A stretch of 64,000 nt of DNA from Chamaecyparis obtusa (GCA_027943335.1 BSBK01006427.1:2501-66500); one strand, 5' to 3'. Shown: positions 49,822 to 60,800, numbered from the stretch's first letter. Notes: a model not told the origin generated them from the letters alone. Numbers and translations are program-made.

Positions 49822-51685
49822 GTTTGATGCCCATTCTATCTAGGGGCATTCTTTGTACATATTTTATGATCCTAAAAAAATACAAAAAAAAAATTGATAT
49901 ATGATGCTGAAAAAATCTTTAAAAGCATAAAAAGTCTTGAAAAAATACAAAAAAATCAAAAAATAGAAAAAAGTGCCTTGGTGAAAACCTAGAAATAGGC
50001 GCCTTGGTAGCAAAAAATCCAAAAAATGAAAAAATGAAAAAAGATTCCAAGTGGTGAAAACTTGGAAACAGGCGCTACTTGAGGCCTTTGCACTCCTATT
50101 TCTTAGCATGCATCCTTGACACTTAGCCACTTTCCATCATGCCTTGACCTTATTTGACTTGGTCTGGAATTGGTCTTTCTCTTTGTCTAGGGGGCATAAC
50201 TATTAGCATTGGTCCTTTAAGTGCATTTGTCTCTTGGGGCATTTCACAAATAAGTGTTTTTCAACACCACCCCAAACAGGTGTTTTTCAACACCACCCCA
50301 AACAGTGTTTCTTAACACTTATCAGATGTCTTACCCAACAGTCTAGTATGATGCGACGTTGCTCATTTGCAAATGTGATACTCAGATTCTGACTCTATGA
50401 CCAACACACACGCACTTAAACAATCAACTCGTTGAGATATGTTGACTTTATTTTTCTTTGTGTGTTGTCTATGAGGATTTCTTTGATGAGTGGTCTCTCC
50501 TTGAGAAGTTTTCGATGATGCATAGCTAGAAGACTGAGGGTATGAGAACATGTTTTCTTTCTTTATCTACTTGTGGGTATATTTTGTTGGTCCTAACTAT
50601 CATGAGCATTTATGCTGGTCTTACTTGACACTATGGATTGACAAGGTATTATCCTTGACTATTTTGCAAGTGCATGCTTCTAGTTATCCTGACTTTCATG
50701 TGTCTTGATACAAGCATAATGTCGCCATATCAAAATTTAGGTGATCTCACTGCATTAGTCATCTTAACCTACATGTCTTTGATGCCTAGGTGGGATTTCC
50801 ACATTTCTATCTAATAAAGATCATATTCATATCCACATAGTTATGCTAGTGTCCATTGTATGATCTTACGATGCTACCAATAATGCTCGATGATGATAAT
50901 TAGATGTCTGTAAGCGTTGTGACTTTGCAAGTCAACCACTTTCATTGTAGCTTGCATTCTTAGGTTCATGTTAGTTTAGTTTCTGCATCTTGCATATGTA
51001 GAGAGCTCTCCTTTTTATCATCTATGGACTAGTTGGTCAACTGTGCTCATTTTTTTATTCTTCTTGATCATATCTTTCATTTCTGGTCTTTCATATCACA
51101 TCATTTTCTATCCATTTTTGACTTGAAATCAAAATCTGAGTCATGTTTCCAAATTTTCTCATTCTTCTACACAGTTGACTGACCTTTTGAGGCATAATTC
51201 TTCAATCTTTGGTAGAATTTCTTCCTTCCATGTCTCTCATATTTTCTAGTCTTTCATTCACTCTATTTCTATTCTTCTACTTCCTCACTGGAGCATGTTT
51301 CACCGCCTAAAGGTTACCCTATTGACCTATACATTCAATTATGATTTTATTATGATTTGATCAGCCTTATCAATTTTCTGTCTCTCCTCTACCTAATTTT
51401 GATTTCGATTCCCAGGGGGCAGTACCTATGGGATTCTCATCCCCGATTCCTTGATTCTCTTGATTCAGACATCTTTTGTGAGCTTTTGCTCAAATTTGAG
51501 ATTCTTATCTCTTACTTTGAATGTGATCTCGAATTGACCTCATGTTCAAAGGCCTTTGTTTATGCTTTGTCCGGATATGATCCCGAATCGACTTCATATC
51601 TGAGTTGTTTTGTGATCCCAGATCGATCTCACATTGCAACTTCATTCATTGACTACATATGTTCCCAAATCAATCACACATTAGT
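49822..51685 (+). other. Element A 3' region (no PMD gene)
   Basis: The similarity to B begins at the point matching B's pol stop codon (TTGATGCCC) and continues to the polypurine tract, but without the 2.9-kb PMD block. It includes GGTGAAAACC motifs near 49980 and 50053 and the segment GATTCCCAGGGGGCAGTACC near 51407. Non-coding. Confidence 0.7.
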
Positions 51686-51699
51686 CAAAGAGGGGAAAA
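51686..51699 (+). promoter_or_regulatory. Element A polypurine tract
   Basis: CAAAGAGGGGAAAA lies immediately before the 3' LTR start TGTATGC. Confidence 0.88.
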
Positions 51700-52661
51700 T
51701 GTATGCACCCTAAAATGGTCACCTAGACTTTGGGCCCCATTTATTTGATTTATCAATCCTGAATCATTTTTATCAATAATCAATATTTTCAACATTATTA
51801 ATTTTTTGATCAAATCTTAATTTCGATCATATATTGGATTTTTATCCTATGAGCTAACCATTTCATCCTAAGTTTTTATTTAATGAAAAGGAATATTTCC
51901 TCCCCTTTTAATAAATAAAAATCCCCACCTTTTCATCTTATCCTAAGTTGCACAAATAAAGCACTATTCCTATTTTATAAAAAGAAGAAAATACTTTTTG
52001 TCTCATATGGACATAAAGTCAACTCCTATTTTTCTATTGGAGGATACTTGTGCACATGGATTGCTCCTCTTTCAAGCTCCACCACTAATTAAGACTTTTT
52101 GCCTCTTAATCTCAATGGTCCATTTCACCTCATTTCTTATAAAAGGAAAGCTCTCTCCTTCATTTGCATATACCATATTTTTATGCTAATGTTATGCTGC
52201 AGGTTTTGGGTGCATTTGGAGCTTTTGAGGATATTGAAGACTTGTTGATTTCATCATTTAGTTGCATATTTTCTTCCTTAGTTGCATGATAATGGCATTC
52301 CTAGTATAGATTTCTTTTTATGCAATAGATTTAACTCACATAGTCTAAATAGGAGGCATTGTAATCCATTGATATTTTCTTTCATAGATTAGTTACATTG
52401 TACTTTCATTTCCATAGCTTAGATTGCATTCTCATATAGCTTGCATTGCATTTTCATAGTGATTCTTGAGGATATTGGCACTCTTGCCCTTGTCCTCATT
52501 TGAATCTCTCATTGTGTGGTTGACTAGTAAGGTCACAAGCTTGTAGCTCTAGCTGAGAGCAAATACACCATAGTCCCTTGGAACTCCATGCTTGTGAGGC
52601 CTCATTCTTGAGCAACCTTGCATGTAATGGTTCATAGAAGTGCACCATTTTAGTGTGTACA
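51700..52661 (+). repeat. Element A 3' LTR
   Basis: 962 bp, TG...CA, with a TATA box at 52138-52145. It lacks the 20 bases ATAGAGAGCTATGAGCTGCT present in the 5' LTR around 27590. Followed by CTTAC, the right flanking duplication. Confidence 0.92.
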
Positions 52662-53420
52662 CTTACCTGTGCAATCTCTCTTCATGTGCCCAATAGTATT
52701 ACAAGAAAAACATCTACCTTTGAATTCTCTTTGCATTCCTTTAGATGATTCTTCCTATTTTGATTCTTCTTGCTTTGATTCTTCTTTCTCTCTAGGTGGT
52801 TCTTCTTTAGGTGGATCTTCCAATGTGTTCTCATCTAGCTTTATTTCCTCCACACTTTTAGATGTCTTCAGATCTGGCTTCTTACTTTCATGGATTGTTC
52901 TAAACATACTAAATCCAAATCCAGTCCTATCAAAGAATGGTTCTTCAAAAGAAATTTGTTTTCCAGTCTTATCACTATTTGAATATAGCCTTTTAATTTG
53001 TTGTTTAGATTGAGTTAATTCACCTTTCACAATTTTATTATACTTCTCAAGTTCCACATACTGCACTTTTACTTTTTTAGATTCGGATGTTTCCTTTTCA
53101 AGTCTTGACCTCAGATCTTCATTCTCAATTTTCAATTTTTCATTATCAGATCTCAAATTTCCATCTTTCATACTAAGCTTCAGATTTACTATCTTCAACT
53201 CATGCTTAAGGATCTCACTTTCTTTATCTAATTCATCACAATCTTGAACAAGCATATCATATTTCTTTTCGGATTTCAAATCTGCAATCTTACCTTTTAA
53301 TTTGTCAATAGCATTCTTTGCATCTTCATATTTTCTTCTTAAGGAGTTTCTTTCATCAGTAAGCATATCAATCTGTTCAAGAGCTTCTTCAAGATTCTTT
53401 TGAAGTTGATCCATATCCAT
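52662..53420 (-). pseudogene. Element C gag, N-terminal part (coiled coil)
   Basis: The first ATG is at 53420 (MDMDQLQKNLEEALEQ); an earlier open codon at 53435 is TTG. About 190 residues are a heptad-like, Lys/Glu-rich coiled coil (DKLKGKIADLKSEKKYD). A charged Pro/Glu/Lys stretch follows, then a TAG at 52755-52757, and the first CCHC knuckle CFSCNTIGHMKRDC near 52700. The frame breaks at 52662 where A is inserted and continues at 26695 as TGKQFKPLNGHCFNC once A is removed. A coiled-coil plus zinc-knuckle layout fits a Gag-like particle protein, although the usual copia Gag domain was not recognised. Confidence 0.75.
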
Positions 53421-53477
53421 AAAGATCTTACTCAAGCTACTAAGCTTTCCTTGAATGTTCCTTCTCCGAGTAACTGT

Positions 53478-53489
53478 GCTCTAATACCA
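53478..53489 (-). promoter_or_regulatory. Element C primer-binding site (tRNA-iMet type)
   Basis: On the minus strand TGGTATTAGAGC follows the LTR end after two bases. It is one C-to-T change from the initiator-Met complement. Confidence 0.82.
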
Positions 53490-53491
53490 AT

Positions 53492-54429
53492 TGTTAGAAA
53501 TAAGAAATACTGATAGGGGGGTGAATCAGTATTTCACAAACTTTTTCTTTTGGCCAATTATAGATATAAAAAATTACTTTAGTGCATACAAAGATTATCA
53601 AGATGATTAACAAACATAGCAGTAAATAGAAAGAACTCATAACACATGATATGTTCTTGAGGAAACCCTGGCCAAGGGAAAACCCCAGTGGGGATGGTAC
53701 CCACAAAGATCACTAATCAAAAGTATCATGTTAGGGATATTGGACCCTGTTAGGAGTTAGATTACAAAACCTGATCACCAGCTGAGCTCACTACCCAAAT
53801 AGGTAATACAAAATGTTTCTGACTATAATATGGTACTACTTAAAACTTTTCATAAATAGCCTTTGCTGCTATCACAATATACAACTATCGCAAGTTATCT
53901 TTTCTTTCTTTTTACATATCACTTCTATATTTCATTACATTTCAAGTATGCCTAATATATGAGTTATTAGAGCTAATAAATTTACATGGTTAGCTTCCAA
54001 AATATTTATCCAAGAGTAAACATCTATGATGTCATCCCTTCATAATGTTAAGTCATTATTTTGACAAGCAAAAATAATCCCTTAACTCTTTCACTAATAC
54101 TGTCTCCAAAACTGTTATGTCTGCAAAAACTATCTTTGGTAAACTTCGAATAAATTTGTCCATACTGCTCCAAACTTTATGCGCACTGAGATGGGGTATC
54201 CTCATACTCTATAGAATCTTTAGTTAACTATGCAAAAACAAATATTGCTCTAGTGGACATCGCTAACTAAATCTTCATCGGGTGCTCTGTCAGGATCACT
54301 GCATCCATACTTAGACAATTTCTTCCTTCAACTTGCCATACTTGCATTCCAAATTCTATGCTCTCAATAGAGATCATATGTTTCCATGATGACAACATCT
54401 ATGCATCCACATTAGCCAAATTTCCAATA
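53492..54429 (-). repeat. Element C 5' LTR
   Basis: It matches 21345-22361 in the same orientation. The right end reads CCAATA where the other copy has CCAACA. GATTT at 54430-54434 is the right flanking duplication, after which D's 3' LTR resumes. Confidence 0.88.
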
Positions 54430-54544
54430 GATTTGGCATTTCCTCTCTCCAACCATATGGTTGTTGCTTCCATGTAGTGTTGAGCAAGGTGGATCTGGTT
54501 AGGGCGTGCCATCCTTTGGCCCATGTCGTTCATCCTTTACATCA
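54430..54544 (+). repeat. Element D 3' LTR, second part
   Basis: It corresponds to 16053-16167 of D's 5' LTR (GTGTTGAGCAAGG, GCCATCCTTTGGCCC) and ends at ...ACATCA. TCTTC follows as the right-hand target duplication of D. Confidence 0.82.
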
Positions 54545-54549
54545 TCTTC

Positions 54550-55108
54550 TTTACTCCATTGTACCTAGAATAATCCAAAAAATCATTTGACTTGTATTCT
54601 CCTCAATTTAATCTCAATACCTTGATGGATAGACCACTTTGTTTCTCAACCAATGCCTTGAACTCCTTGAACTTGCCAAATGTTTCAGATTTGTATTTAA
54701 GGAAATAAACATCCCCCCTACTAAAGTCATCAATGAATGCTAGAAAATAAACATCCCCCCTAATGATTTTCTTTGCAATGGACCACATATATCTGTATGC
54801 ACAATTTCTAAAGGTTCCCAAGCTCTATATGATATTTCTTTTGGAAAGCTTTCCCTATGTTTCTTAGCCATAATACAACTTTCACATGAACTTAATGGTG
54901 CTTTAATGGGGGGTAAACCTTTTACCATGTTCCTTTACTACAAAAAACATAGCCCTTTGAAGTTTAGATGACCATACCTCAAATTCCATTTACATGCATG
55001 ATCTTGACATGATGCCTTAAAACTTGTTCCAATCTGCTCCATTATTTAACTTTTCATGCAAAGTGGGAACATTCTATTGTTTATCATTTCAACCATTGCA
55101 ACCACCAT
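54550..55108 (-). pseudogene. Element E: copia pre-integrase and integrase core, N-terminal part
   Basis: The GAG-pre-integrase motif LRYGHLNFKGL is near 55000, followed by CESCIMAKKHRESFP, the integrase zinc-type cysteines. The first core aspartate is in [11 protein letters not shown] and the second region is FIDDFSR. A repeated stretch ([25 protein letters not shown]) indicates a small duplication inside the core. Stops interrupt the frame, which continues in 15487-15186 after D is removed. Upstream gag and protease are missing. Confidence 0.85.
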
Positions 55109-55129
55109 GTTAGTAGGATAATATCAAAT

Positions 55130-55189
55130 ATAGTACATGTACATTATGTAAGAATATATATATATTCTTACATAATGTACATGTACTAT
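55130..55189. repeat. 60-bp perfect palindrome
   Basis: The left half, 55130-55159, is the exact reverse complement of 55160-55189, centred on an AT run. The complementarity continues outwards (TAGGATAAT and ATTATCCTA) after a small bulge on the left. It sits just outside the E remnant. Confidence 0.95.
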
Positions 55190-55198
55190 TATCCTATG

Positions 55199-56262
55199 AG
55201 ATTGGGAGTGTGTGTGTTGTGTGATTGATTGAAATGTGTGTGGGGAAAATATAAGATCTACCCTTAAATAAAAATTCCCAAAGGAGAGATCCAAATTGAT
55301 CAACCAAAAGGCTAAGGCACAAAAGAATCAATCTATGGAAAATATGAATAAAGGAGAAAACCTTATATTTTTGTTATAGAAAGTATGTATTGAAATCTTA
55401 GTTGAATTGAAGAAAAATACTAACCTCAAAATAGGGAAAATTTGGAAAATGTTGTTTTCTGATGTGTGTGTACAGTTTCAGGAAAATCTACAACTGGATC
55501 TCGACTGGAAATACAAAAATAGAGAAAACTCATAAACCTTTTTTCTTTTTGAAGAAGGTCAACCTTGACCCAGAGCCAGCGTAAGATCTTACCTTGGGGT
55601 ACAATCTTACCAAAAAATGTCATCCTTGACCTGCACTGCTCCGACAGAAATTCTCTTCGCAGATCCTGAAATTTTGCCATAATGGGTACTCAGATTTGGA
55701 CTGATATTCTTTGTCCCACACTTGTATCTACAAGAAAAAGGGTTTTTTAATTTGGATGAGGGGTTTGCCTTGGTTAAACCCTGGTTTAGAATCAACCTTT
55801 AAAATGGAATTGAAATAGAGAATGCTAGCTAGTAGTGGAAATAGATATAATAATGAAGCTATGATATTCAATAGTTATGCAATTGTATTTGAAATGTAAA
55901 AAAGTATATTGATATGAAAGCTTAGACTTAACAAATGTAAATCAAAACCTCCATGATTGTCTTCTTGGAATCCACCTTGAAGAGAGAATGAATAGATCTT
56001 GAAGATGAACAAAGGATCTTGAAGGAAGATCACACAACCATGATGGATAGATCTAGGATTTGAATGATGAATCTTGAATGCTTGAACTAAATCCCTCCAA
56101 AGGCATGAGAGCTTAAATCCTTGATCTTCAATGTAGATCATGACTTGAATGCTAAGGAAATATATCCCACACTTGATTGATGGATGTCAAAATTGGATTA
56201 TCGTAGATGCTCATAAAAAATGGATGTGAAAATGAGAGAGGAAGGTTTCCTTTGATACAAGT
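55199..56262 (-). repeat. LTR-like block F2 (same family as F1)
   Basis: It aligns in the same orientation with 13745-14760: AACCTTATATTT, TACTAACCTCAAAA, GGGGTTTGCCTT, GAAAATGAGAGAGGAAGG. The middle part is more divergent than the ends. The similarity stops near 56262, so this is a truncated copy. Confidence 0.65.
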
Positions 56263-56464
56263 GTTAGTGAACAGATTTGCACTTTAGAATGAAATAACTC
56301 TTGATGCCCAGATGAAAGTGCAATCCTGGCTAACAGTTGGATAGGTTATCATTGAATTGATACCTTCCTCTAAATTATCAATTCCTCTAAATTTTATCAG
56401 GTACAACTCCCCATGAGTGATTTTCAAGGAATTTCCAATAAAAATAAAAAGAACATACATATGT

Positions 56465-57028
56465 TGATGCAGGAGCATCCCAGGATCAAAGTTGTTGACT
56501 TAGATGTGGGTTTTGGTTGAGATTTACTTTAGAGGGTCAAAAATTTTGACTCGGATGTGGGTTTTCCCTAAAATTTTATAGGTAGTTGTGTGAGGAGGAG
56601 TTATTTGGATTGTCAATGGAGCTCTGGTCGAATGGTGCTTGTTTCGACATTTTTCTTGGAGCCTGAAATATCTTGGTCTCCGAATTTGATTTTTAGTGTT
56701 TTTTTTCAATTTTTTAGAATGTTGTTTTTGTAATAAATCCAAAATCATATTCTTGATTTCATAGATTAGTTTGCATTAATTTTCCTTATTTGGGAGCATC
56801 TTTTGGGAAAAATCAAGATTTGTAGGATGGGTTTTGAAAATTACTGAAAATGGAAAAATCTAATTTTTCTAGAATATGGTAATTTTCTAGAATTGTAATA
56901 AGTAGTTGTTTTCTTTCATTGTAGAGGTAGAGTAGAGTTGGAGTAGGTTAATGAAGAATATGGCATTCTGAATCTTTGGTATTCTGTATTTTTTCTGAGT
57001 TATTGTTTGAAGGGTTTTCACTACATCA
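56465..57028 (+). repeat. Element I 5' LTR (chromovirus)
   Basis: It starts TGATGCAGGAGCATCC, resembling D's LTR start, and ends CTACATCA two bases before a primer-binding site. No matching 3' LTR lies in the window. Confidence 0.65.
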
Positions 57029-57030
57029 TT

Positions 57031-57044
57031 TGGTAGATTAGAGC
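57031..57044 (+). promoter_or_regulatory. Element I primer-binding site
   Basis: TGGTAGATTAGAGC looks like the tRNA-iMet site TGGTATCAGAGC with a small change in the middle. Confidence 0.55.
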
Positions 57045-57050
57045 AAAAAT

Positions 57051-57169
57051 ATGGCTGGAAGAGGAAGAGGAAGAGGAAGAGGAGGTGTCACATCGATGCA
57101 AAGATTGATGTTGGATATACAGAGGTAGATTGAATGACTCAGTGAGTGACTAGATAATCAAGGAATTGT
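57051..57169 (+). pseudogene. Element I gag, N-terminal fragment
   Basis: ATG at 57051 gives MAGRGRGRGRGGVTSMQRLM, the Arg-Gly-rich start common in plant chromovirus Gag. Stops follow at Gln/Arg-like positions. The frame is cut at 57170 by element H. Confidence 0.65.
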
Positions 57170-58670
57170 TAATATGATTTACAACAATAGAGAGGGGGGG
57201 TGAATCAGTTGTTCTCAGGTCCTGATGTATAAAAAAAACTTAAAAACTTTTCCATAAATCAGATCCAATAACCAAAACAAATTCAGTCTTCACTAATTCA
57301 AAAATAGAAACATATAACAATGCAGTCCACTACCCAGCTGTAACTTAACTTAAAAAACATAGAAATGTTCAAACCAAAACATTCAAACAAGTATTAACAC
57401 TAGGATTTATAGTGGAAACCCAATTTGGGAAAAACCACTTTGTAACATGCTACTATTATTTTCACTCTTCTGAAGTGAGCTCAGTTAAAAGCCAACCCTA
57501 TCAAAGGTTACAATACACATTGTCAGGTGTGACCCGGTTAAAGGATTTCAATCACCCTGATAAAAGTGAGCCTTGTCATAGGACTTACATACACTCCATT
57601 AGAATGCAACCTTGTTCAAAGGATTTAACATATGACTGTTAGGTCAACCTTTGTTAAAAGGATTTGGACTATTACAATGGTTAGAAAGTAGCAGCAATAT
57701 TTATCTAAAAATATACAACTCACTTTGCAAATATCATATCCAATTCCATACACTAATGCTAGTTTACTAACTTTGAAACTTTTCCATCTCCATCTCTGAT
57801 CTACTCAGAACTTTTCTTCCAGCGACCACCACAATTCTCCTTCAGCCTTTTATAGTTATATAGTCAATAAAACTTTACTGATCTTCTAGTATTCTCTTTT
57901 CACCCCATGCACTTGCATATCCAAATGCTCAGGTTCCCTTTTATACTTTCCTCAATTAGGTTAACTCATTTTATGCAACTCAATCTCATTCTTAGATCTT
58001 AGGGTTAGGTCAGATTCATTGAATCTACACACTTCATGTTCTTCAGTTCCTTTTCTAGAATCATCTCAAATATCTTAAAGATTTATAATAAAACATTTTA
58101 CAATGCATTTAACGCTTTCAAACAATAAATAAATAAAGTTAACACATTTTACACAATCCAAGAATTCAACAATGTCAGCTCCAAAGTCAAATTCTCTTCA
58201 AATATAAAATTGTTGATGCTTGGTCAATACTATGATTAACAACTCGGTCTTCATGTAGAAAGCTTGGTCATTACTAAAAATGTTTCCTTAGCTTACATTG
58301 TCTTCCTCGACATTTAACTGTTGTTTGGTCAATGCTAAAATTTTGCTTGGCATACACTGACTCAGTCGACACTAACATTACTCAGCTTAAACATGATTTC
58401 TCCATTCTTTGCTTAGTCAAGCATACCAGTTTAGTCTTCAGTCTTACTAAGATAAACAATACATTGTCTCGTCATCGTACAACATATTCAAGTACACTTT
58501 GTAGTATCAAGATAACTCAACCTTTCCCTAGGTGTGATTGTTACCAACCTTGCCTATCCCCTTAGCAACACTCAAATAGATATAGTACTTTCCTAAGTAG
58601 CAAGAGTCTTACTAATTAAGGTTTCACATCAATGACAATACAATAATTATTTCAATTGCAGTTTCCAACA
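57170..58670 (-). repeat. Element H 3' LTR
   Basis: About 1.5 kb. It starts TAATATGATTT, where the other copy has TGATATGATTT, and ends CCAACA. It contains a run of G followed by TGAATCAGTTGTTCTCAG and a GGAAACCCAATTTGGGAAA block, both repeated at 63489-64000. Confidence 0.88.
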
Positions 58671-58692
58671 GTCTCCCTCTTTGGCATGATGG
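58671..58692 (-). promoter_or_regulatory. Element H polypurine tract
   Basis: The minus strand reads CATGCCAAAGAGGGAGAC immediately before the LTR start TGTTGG. Confidence 0.8.
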
Positions 58693-59459
58693 CAAGACCA
58701 TATGATATCACCTAAATAACACATGGATTACCAACCAATCCAAAAACTTATCTGTTCATCATAGAATTATTTGTAATATCCTTAGCTTCATTCTGATTTA
58801 GAATCCTATAAGCCTCACTTCTGTGACCGTCAGAAGTATTCAAATCTCCCTGTATCCTAATCCTTCATTTTAGTTCATCACCCTTACTTTTTAGTGTCAT
58901 GTGTTATCATATCAATTCATCTCCTTCTTTGACAAAAATGCCAAAGCAGCAAGTAAAATAAACATCCATCAGATGTAGATAATATCTATGCAGCTCAGTG
59001 TTTCTCCCTCTGTCATCTTTCTTATGACTGATTCCTTGTCTTTTCTTCTTTTCATAACTCTAGGCCAGCCCTAAAGTGTGACAATCTTCTGCATCAATTT
59101 GTCAAATATTCTTCTATAGCATATTTGATGCAGTGCTCCTAGCTTGACTAGGCAACCTCGGTTAGGGGAAGGACCCCTAATTGACTTCTCAAATACTCAT
59201 GAGCTTCTCTAGGTAAAGATTTAGTGAATATGTCTACTAATTGTTCTTTTATATTCACATATTCTATTCAGACTTCTTTATCGTGTACTAATTCTCTCAA
59301 GTAGTGATACTTGATTGCTATGTGCTTGGTCTTAGTGTGCATCACTAGATTCTTAGAAATATTGATAGCACTTATGTTGTCACAGAAAATAACAATAGGT
59401 TCAGTGATTTCTTCTTTCATGCCTATCAACAATTGTTTTATCCATACCAGATTTGAACA
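58693..59459 (-). other. Element H 3' region between RNase H and the polypurine tract
   Basis: AT-rich, mostly without a coding frame. The RNase H tail may extend to about 59200 (on the minus strand, words such as YLRELVHD and EYVNIKEQLVD, interrupted by stops). Confidence 0.45.
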
Positions 59460-60800
59460 ATTTACCGTAGCAACAACATACTCAGCCTTGACAGTAGATT
59501 AGGAAATGCAATTTTGTTTCTTGCTTGTCTAGGAGACTAATCTCTATCCAAGAAAGAAAGCTCCACCACTAGTACTCTTTTTGTCATCTACATTTCCTGC
59601 CCAATCAGTGTCTGTATAAACTCTGAGTTCAAATTTGTCATCCTTCTTATAATATAGACCATAGTCAACAGTTCCTTTTGAGTATCTCATAATTATTTTC
59701 ACAGCCATCATGTGTGTTTCCTTAGGATTGGTAGAGAATCTTGCCACAATCCCAACATCTAGTGCAATATCTGGTCTACTATGTACAACATACTGCAATT
59801 TTCCAATCATGGATCTGTACAAAGTCTGATTCACTTCTGCAGCATCATCATTCTTAGATAAATTTTGTCCAGTAACCATAGGAGTACTCACTGGCTTAGC
59901 ATCTTCCATCCCAAAAGTTTTTAGTATTTCATTAACATACTTAGACTGTGTAATGAAAATTCCTTTCTTCCTCTGATATACTTGTAAACCAACAAAGAAT
60001 TTGATCTCACCAAACATGCTCATTTCAAATTCAGTTTGCATTTCATTTGAAAATCTTTTACACAATGCATCTTGTCCACCAAAAATAATGTCATCCAAAA
60101 AATTTTTTGCCAACGGGATACCTTTACCTTCTTCATCCTTCATGTACAGATTGCTTGTGTCATTTGTTCTTCAAAATCCAATCTGTATTAAGTAGTTGTG
60201 CAACCTCTCATACCATGCTCTGGGAGCTTGTTTCAATCCTTATAGTGATTTTTTTAGTTTTCACACCATGTGTCTTCTATTTGGATCAATAAAACCTTCT
60301 GTTTGTTCGATGTAAACTTCTTCTTCTAGTATACCATTCAAAAATGTAGACTTGACATCCATTTGATATACCTTGAAATCTTTATAAGAAGCATATGCAA
60401 GCAAAGTTCTTACTCCTTCCAATCTAGCTACAGGGGAAAATGTCTCCCCATAATCTATTCCTTCTTCTTGTGCATAGCCTTTGCATACCAGCCTAGCTTT
60501 CTTCCTATTTATTTCACCATTTTCATTCAAATTATTCTAAAACACCCACTTTGTTCCTATAACATTTTTGTTTTCAGGTCTCGGCACCAGAGTCCAAGTA
60601 TCATTCTTCTCATTCTGGTCAATCTCTTCATTTATTGCTTGTATCCAATCTTCATTCTCTAATGCCTCTCTAGTTGACTTAGGTTCAAATTCACACAGTA
60701 GGCATGTTGGATCCTTATTCTTGCTTCTTGTCTGAATTCTAGTATTTTTGTCTCCAATTATTTGTTCAGGCTTGTGATGTCTTCTTACATATTTAACCAA
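59460..60800 (-). pseudogene. Element H reverse transcriptase and RNase H
   Basis: The RT begins with the copia signature ALENEDWIQAINEEIDQNEK near 60700, followed by [26 protein letters not shown] and [11 protein letters not shown] (first catalytic aspartate). The YVDD box appears as FLDD in KNFLDDIIFGG near 60100. RNase H has VYTDTDWAGNVDDKKSTSGG near 59600. All segments are in one frame. Stops separate them near 60535, 60260 to 60145, and after 59544. The YVDD-to-FLDD change could be neutral decay. Confidence 0.88.

Larger units (their letters stand above)
26701..52661 (+). mobile_element. Element A: composite 26-kb retrotransposon with inverted copy B inside
   Basis: The outer LTRs at 26701-27681 and 51700-52661 are in the same orientation and very similar. 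Flanking bases TTTAC (26696-26700) and CTTAC (52662-52666) are a probable target duplication. A's own parts are primer-binding site, leader (to 30165), a Ser/His-rich ORF (30166-32797), a short tail to 33668, and then, after B, a 3' region from about 49822 to the polypurine tract at 51686-51699. A carries no polymerase of its own, so it would depend on a helper such as B. Confidence 0.75.
21345..54429 (-). mobile_element. Element C: non-autonomous copia-like element
   Basis: C is on the minus strand. Its 5' LTR is at 53492-54429, followed by a primer-binding site (53478-53489), gag (53420 down to 52662 and, beyond element A, 26695 to 26165), a large unknown ORF (25738-22667), a polypurine tract (22362-22381) and a 3' LTR (21345-22361). 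Flanking duplications are GATCT (21340-21344) and GATTT (54430-54434). No protease, integrase or RT is present between gag and the 3' LTR. The native length without A is about 7.1 kb. Similarity of LTR boundary words, primer-binding site and polypurine tract to element H suggests mobilisation by an H-like copia element; this is inference. Confidence 0.8.
15493..54544 (+). mobile_element. Element D: chromovirus (Ty3/gypsy) inserted in E
   Basis: D has a 5' LTR at 15493-16167, tRNA-iMet-type primer-binding site, gag, pol in the order protease-RT-RNase H-integrase and a C-terminal chromodomain, then a 3' LTR beginning at 20781. That LTR is interrupted by element C and resumes at about 54430-54544. 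Flanking 5-bp sequences GCTTC (15488-15492) and TCTTC (54545-54549) differ at one base and look like the target duplication. D's own sequence is about 6 kb once C is removed. It is the most decayed of the nested elements, with at least four frameshifts. Confidence 0.88.
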
